From assembly GCA_020051025.1 (NCBI GenBank), contig JAGVJS010000110.1, positions 1 to 9,040 on the forward strand: a stretch of DNA of 9,040 nucleotides, given 5' to 3'. The position numbers and the translations under genes were made by a program. The DNA comes from Sphingobium sp. Lineage in GTDB: Bacteria > Pseudomonadota > Alphaproteobacteria > Sphingomonadales > Sphingomonadaceae. Shown here piece after piece: positions 5,881 to 9,040 of the stretch (its first letter is position 1; each line of letters starts with the position of its first letter). The notes below the pieces were generated by a model. It made no database searches. It was not told the origin of the DNA and saw only the letters and a list, made by a program, of their open reading frames with translations.

Positions 5881-6816
5881 TCAGAACCAGAAGCGGATGC
5901 CCATCACCAGGCTGGTGGCGGACGGCTTGTCGCCCGCCGTGCGAGCGTAGCGAGCCGTGTCGCCAAAGCTGCGTTCCCAGTTGACGCCGACATAGGGCGC
6001 AAATTCGCGGGCGAATTCGTAGCGGAGGCGCAGGCCGAGTTCGATATTGGACAGACCCGAACCGATGCCGAGTTCCGGCACATCCTGCGCGGCGATATTC
6101 ACTTCGGCGGCGGGTTGCAGGACGAGACGCTGGGTGATGCGCTGGTCATAGCTGCCCTCCACCCGCAGATGCGCGTCGCCCTTGTCCGACAGGAAGGCCT
6201 GGGCTTCCAACTCGAACCAGTAAGGCGCCAGCCCCTCGATCCCGACGGTCGCGTAGGTGCGCTGGGGCCGGGGGCGGAAATCCTGGCGGACACCGGCGAC
6301 GATGTTCCACCAAGGGTCGATGGCGCGGCTGTAAAGTGCCTGAAGTTCGGCGCTTTCGAGCGCGCCGCGCATGTCGCCTTCCCCTTCCGACTTGATGGCG
6401 AGGCGGTTGATGTCGCCGCCGATCCAGCCCTCCCCTTCCCAATGATAGCCGTCGCCGCCCTTTTGCGCGCGATATTCGAGCCGGTCGATCATCAGTTGCG
6501 AGAAGGTCATGCCGCCGCTTTCCCTGCGCATGGCGGCGCGGGCGCGGGCCATGACGGCGGGATCGTAATAGGCTTCGGCCGCATGATCGGTCGGGACCGG
6601 CGGGGCTTCGCCTTTGGGCACGCCATCGTCCGACGCGGGCATGGCGTGGCCGGCATGGGGGTTGGCGGGTTGGTCCGGCGCGGGGACGTCGTCCGGCTCT
6701 TCTTGCGCCGGCGGCATCTGGTGCGCGCTATGGTCCATCTGGCCATGGTCCTGCGCGATGGCAGGCATGGCGATCCCGGCGAGCAGCAGCGGCGCGACGG
6801 CAATCAGGCGCTTCAC
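5881..6816 (-). CDS. copB: Copper resistance protein CopB (outer-membrane beta-barrel)
   Basis: Outer-membrane protein of the periplasmic copper-resistance system, acting with CopA. I chose the GTG at 6816. It gives a signal peptide (KR, then a hydrophobic LIAVAPLLLAG core, AIA cleavage about 21/22) and follows a strong GGGGAGGA at 6-nt spacing. The open frame continues further upstream, but there it only shadows copA. The mature N-terminus (23-60) is rich in His and Met (HGQMDHSAHQM, HAGHAM), probable copper ligands. The conserved CopB domain starts near residue 84 with PAVMARARAAMRRESGG and includes MIDRLEYR, GEGWIGGDINRLAIKSEGE, and further alternating strands typical of a beta-barrel. It ends in a terminal Phe (RFWF), an outer-membrane assembly signal. 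Length is 311 aa. The start overlaps the copA stop (GTGA), so the two are translationally coupled. How CopB handles copper is not settled in the literature I know. Confidence 0.93.
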   Translation of the reverse strand: MKRLIAVAPLLLAGIAMPAIAQDHGQMDHSAHQMPPAQEEPDDVPAPDQPANPHAGHAMPASDDGVPKGEAPPVPTDHAAEAYYDPAVMARARAAMRRESGGMTFSQLMIDRLEYRAQKGGDGYHWEGEGWIGGDINRLAIKSEGEGDMRGALESAELQALYSRAIDPWWNIVAGVRQDFRPRPQRTYATVGIEGLAPYWFELEAQAFLSDKGDAHLRVEGSYDQRITQRLVLQPAAEVNIAAQDVPELGIGSGLSNIELGLRLRYEFAREFAPYVGVNWERSFGDTARYARTAGDKPSATSLVMGIRFWF

Positions 6817-8564
6817 GCCGCGTCCTCCCCATGGCGGACCGTGACGACGCGCATCATCCCCGTGTGCATGTGCATCAGCATGTGACAGTGGAAGGCCCAG
6901 TCGCCCAGCGCGTCGGCGGTAAGGTCGAAACTGATCTTGCCACCGGGAAGGACGTTCACCGTATGCTTGCGCGGGTTGTGGGTCGGGTCGTCGCCGGTCA
7001 GCAGCTGGAAGAAATGGCCGTGGATATGAATGGGATGCGGCATCATCGTGTCGTTGATGAGCGTGACGCGCACCCGCTCCATGTGGCGGAAGGCGATCGG
7101 CTCCGCCCCGTCCGACAGCTTCACCCCGTCGAAGGACCACATATAGCGTTCCATGTTGGCGGTGAGGTGGATGTCGAGCGAACGGGTCGGCGTGCGGATA
7201 TCCTCGTTCGGTTCCAGCGCGCGCAGATCGGCATAGGTGAGGACGCGATGATCGACATCCTCCAGCCCGGTCGGCCGGTCGGCGGTGCGATCGGCCGGCA
7301 TGGCGGACAGCGTTGCTACCCCCGGCCCCATCGGCACGTTGGGCGCAACAGAGGGGTCGAGCATCTTCATGCTGTGGCCGGACATGCTTTCGTTCGCCGG
7401 CTGGCTGAGGTCGATCACCCCCCCCTGCCCCATGTCCATGCCGGACATGTCCATCCCCATATCCTTCATCGTCAGCAGCGGGCGCTGGCGCAGGTCGGGG
7501 ATCGGCGCGACCATGCCGATCTGCGGTGCGAGCGTGGCGCGGACCTGGCCCGATCGGTCGATCGCTTCGGCGATCAGGCCATAAGGTTTCGATTCGGCCG
7601 GCTGGACGATGACGTCGTAGGTTTCGGCAATGCCGATCTGAAACTCGTCGGTTTCGACCGGCTGAACATGCTGACCGTCGCATTGAACCACGGTCATCGG
7701 CAGGCCGGGCAGGCGGACGTTGAAATTGGTCATGGCGGACGCATTGACGATGCGCAGCCGGACACGCTCACCCGGCGTAAAAAGCCCGGTCCAGTTTTCC
7801 GCCGTACCATGGCCGTTGATCAGGAAGCTGTAGGTGGAGCCGGTGACATCGGAAATGTCGGTCGGGTCCATGCGCATCTTGCCCCAGTCCAGCCGGTCCT
7901 TCAGCGGTTGATCCTTGCCCGCGAGCAGGCCCGCGAGCGTCTGGCGCTGGAAATTATGATAACCACCCATTTGCTTCAGGCGTTTGAGCAAGACATGAGG
8001 ATGGATCGGTGACCAGTCGGCCAGCACAATCACATGTTCGCGGTCGGACTTGACCGGATCGACGCCGGCGGGGTCGATGACGATCGGGCCATAATGGCCC
8101 ATCGCCTCCTGCAAGCCCGAATGGCTGTGATACCAATAGGTGCCCGACTGGCGGATCGGGAAATCATAGGTGAAGGTTTCGCCCGGCCGGATGCCGGGGA
8201 AGCTGACGCCGGGAACGCCATCCATCTGGAAAGGGACGATCAGGCCGTGCCAGTGGATCGACGTGTCTTCCTTGAGATTATTGGTGACGGCGAGCTGGAC
8301 CCGCTGCCCTTCCTTCAGCCGGATGAGTGGCGCGGGGATAGTGCCATTGATAGCGATGGCATGGGCCGATCGGCCGCCAAGGGATTGGGCGGTGCCGAAA
8401 TGGCTGTCGCCAACGGTGAGCGCGATACGATCGCCCGACAGGACACCCGGTGCGGGATGGAGGCCGGCGGTGCCGCTGCGCGCCCAGGCGGGGAAGGCCC
8501 CGGCCAGCGTCAGCGCAGCGGCGCTTTTGAACAAGGTACGGCGATCGAAGGACAGGTCGGTCAT
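6813..8564 (-). CDS. copA: CopA-type multicopper oxidase, Tat-exported, copper resistance
   Basis: Periplasmic multicopper oxidase that binds copper and probably oxidises Cu(I) to the less toxic Cu(II). It has 583 residues, slightly shorter than Pseudomonas CopA. A Tat signal is visible (DRRTLFK 7-13, hydrophobic SAAALTLAGAF, cleavage after AWA, about 28). Three cupredoxin domains carry the expected copper ligands: HWHG (104-107), WYHSH (144-148), HPIHIHGHFF (510-519) and HCHMLMHMHTGMM (559-571). The last supplies the type 1 ligands Cys560, His565 and Met570 and the flanking type 3 His559/His561. A Met/Asp-rich insert (366-401, MKDMGMDMSGMDMG and SGHSMKML) is typical of CopA. The ATG is the only reasonable start: an in-frame stop, that of the sigma gene, lies 6 bp upstream, and the Tat motif needs this N-terminus. 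It overlaps copB by 4 nt. This is not the copper ATPase also named CopA. Confidence 0.95.
   Translation of the reverse strand: MTDLSFDRRTLFKSAAALTLAGAFPAWARSGTAGLHPAPGVLSGDRIALTVGDSHFGTAQSLGGRSAHAIAINGTIPAPLIRLKEGQRVQLAVTNNLKEDTSIHWHGLIVPFQMDGVPGVSFPGIRPGETFTYDFPIRQSGTYWYHSHSGLQEAMGHYGPIVIDPAGVDPVKSDREHVIVLADWSPIHPHVLLKRLKQMGGYHNFQRQTLAGLLAGKDQPLKDRLDWGKMRMDPTDISDVTGSTYSFLINGHGTAENWTGLFTPGERVRLRIVNASAMTNFNVRLPGLPMTVVQCDGQHVQPVETDEFQIGIAETYDVIVQPAESKPYGLIAEAIDRSGQVRATLAPQIGMVAPIPDLRQRPLLTMKDMGMDMSGMDMGQGGVIDLSQPANESMSGHSMKMLDPSVAPNVPMGPGVATLSAMPADRTADRPTGLEDVDHRVLTYADLRALEPNEDIRTPTRSLDIHLTANMERYMWSFDGVKLSDGAEPIAFRHMERVRVTLINDTMMPHPIHIHGHFFQLLTGDDPTHNPRKHTVNVLPGGKISFDLTADALGDWAFHCHMLMHMHTGMMRVVTVRHGEDAA
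6823..6830 (-). promoter_or_regulatory. Ribosome binding site deciding the GTG start of copB
   Basis: On the minus strand GGGGAGGA is followed by 6 nt and then the GTG at 6816. It lies inside the last codons of copA. Together with the signal peptide it fixes the non-ATG start. Confidence 0.7.
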
Positions 8565-8566
8565 GC

Positions 8567-8573
8567 CCCTTCA
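8567..8573 (-). promoter_or_regulatory. Unusually close Shine-Dalgarno of copA, overlapping the sigma-factor stop codon
   Basis: On the minus strand the junction reads TGAAGGGGCATG: the sigma gene stop TGA, then AAGGGG, one further base and the copA ATG. The Shine-Dalgarno is closer to the start than the usual 5-9 nt. Translation of copA may therefore depend on ribosomes terminating on the sigma gene. Confidence 0.45.
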
Positions 8574-9040
8574 TACGCGGGCGCCATCACAATCCCTTAC
8601 CTCACCCCCCAAAATTTCAGCGAGTTTTGCGCGGGCGCGATAGAGTCGGGTTTCGACCGCCTTTTCGGTGACGCCCAGCACCTGGGCTGCTTCGGCCTGA
8701 CTCATCTGCTCAATGGTGCGGAGCAGCAGCACGTCCTTCAAATTGGCCGGCAGCGCGGCGATCGCAGCGTTGATGCGCGCCACCTCCTGAACCGAGCTGG
8801 CGGCTTCCTCCGGCGTGGCGTCGGAGGAGGCTATATCGATTGCATCGTCGATGGGCTTTGCAAAGGCGAAGAAGCGGCGGACGGCGCGGCGGCGCGCCCA
8901 GTCGCGGCATTTGTTGAGCGTGATGCGTGCGATCCAGACGCGGAACGAACGCGATCCGTCATAGCGGGCGAGCGCGGCGAAAGCGGCGACGAAACTTTCC
9001 TGCGTGATGTCGAGCGCTTCGTCGGGGTCGCCGATCGCCC
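8571..9040 (-). CDS. ECF-type RNA polymerase sigma factor, 5' truncated by window edge
   Basis: Sigma-70-family extracytoplasmic-function sigma factor, here probably directing the copA-copB operon. The frame is open from the right edge (first whole codon at 9038), giving 155 visible C-terminal residues; the start lies outside. Region 2 is visible as DEALDITQESFVAAFAAL (region 2.1-2.2) and YDGSRSFRVWIARITLNKCRDWARRR (2.3-2.4), followed by a linker rich in Ala, Asp and Glu. Region 4 is NAAIAALPANLKDVLLLRTIEQMSQAEAAQVLGVTEKAVETRLYRARAKLAEIL, with the helix-turn-helix at QAEAAQVLGVTEKAVETRLYRAR. Only a short tail follows, so no extra C-terminal regulatory domain is present. Internal GTG 8783 would remove region 2 and is not the start. 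The gene ends 6 bp before copA. Its cognate anti-sigma factor or metal sensor is not downstream, so it would have to be upstream or elsewhere. Response to copper is inferred from context only. Confidence 0.92.
   Translation of the reverse strand, partial: AIGDPDEALDITQESFVAAFAALARYDGSRSFRVWIARITLNKCRDWARRRAVRRFFAFAKPIDDAIDIASSDATPEEAASSVQEVARINAAIAALPANLKDVLLLRTIEQMSQAEAAQVLGVTEKAVETRLYRARAKLAEILGGEVRDCDGARV

Noticed and set aside
7420..7470. Short repeated CATGTCCAT-like units in copA as a DNA repeat or recombination site
   Set aside because: They only encode the Met/Asp-rich copper-binding segment of CopA, with irregular spacing.
6817..7683. Upstream extension of the copB frame
   Set aside because: It overlaps copA entirely. 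The GTG at 6816 has a strong ribosome binding site and a signal peptide, so the extension is a shadow.
6831..8012. A 393-codon plus-strand open frame opposite copA
   Set aside because: Its His/Val/Arg-rich translation is the mirror of the Met- and Asp-rich CopA sequence. Such frames are common false annotations opposite copper oxidases.
1..9040. A mobile element, CRISPR array, tRNA or defence system
   Set aside because: No transposase, integrase, direct-repeat array or tRNA-like fold was seen. All long coding frames belong to recognisable metabolic, regulatory or copper-resistance families.

Overview
The window is high-GC DNA with dense, tightly packed genes. It looks like a sphingomonad (Sphingobium/Sphingomonas/Novosphingobium group, Alphaproteobacteria). 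The support is indirect: protein similarity recognised by eye, plus two intergenic palindromes of the kinds that are very common in sphingomonad genomes. One has a CTTCGACAGGCTC core at 1204-1256; the other has GCGCAGGCC/GGCCTGCGC arms at 4575-4640.

Plus-strand half (1-5829), a catabolic region. In order it holds: the 3' part of a succinate-semialdehyde dehydrogenase (gabD-like, cut by the left edge); a tartrate/D-malate dehydrogenase (TtuC/DmlA family) followed by a good intrinsic terminator; a 261-bp spacer containing a near-perfect Lrp-type operator; a class III omega-aminotransferase of the SpuC (polyamine/GABA:pyruvate) type; an Lrp/AsnC regulator 20 bp downstream with a strong ribosome binding site; and, after a long palindrome, an M20-family amidohydrolase. 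A plausible reading is amine or omega-amino-acid use. The transaminase would yield an aldehyde or semialdehyde, the dehydrogenase would oxidise it to succinate, the hydrolase would release amino acids from N-acyl or amide conjugates, and the Lrp protein would control the aminotransferase-lrp pair. Substrates are inferred, not shown.

Minus-strand half (9040-5881), a copper-resistance operon read right to left. An ECF-type sigma factor (its N-terminus lies beyond the right edge) ends 6 bp before copA, a Tat-exported multicopper oxidase. copA overlaps copB by 4 nt (GTGA); copB encodes an outer-membrane copper-resistance protein. The spacing implies one transcript with translational coupling. An anti-sigma or metal sensor is expected upstream of the sigma gene, outside the window.

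The two halves converge at 5830-5880, where a 9-bp inverted repeat may act as a shared transcription stop. No tRNA, rRNA, CRISPR array, transposase or attachment site was seen. No gene-free stretch exceeds 300 bp. The most useful new observations are the Lrp box at 2505-2519 next to the lrp-linked transaminase gene and the compact sigma-copA-copB arrangement. I saw nothing that amounts to a wholly new system.
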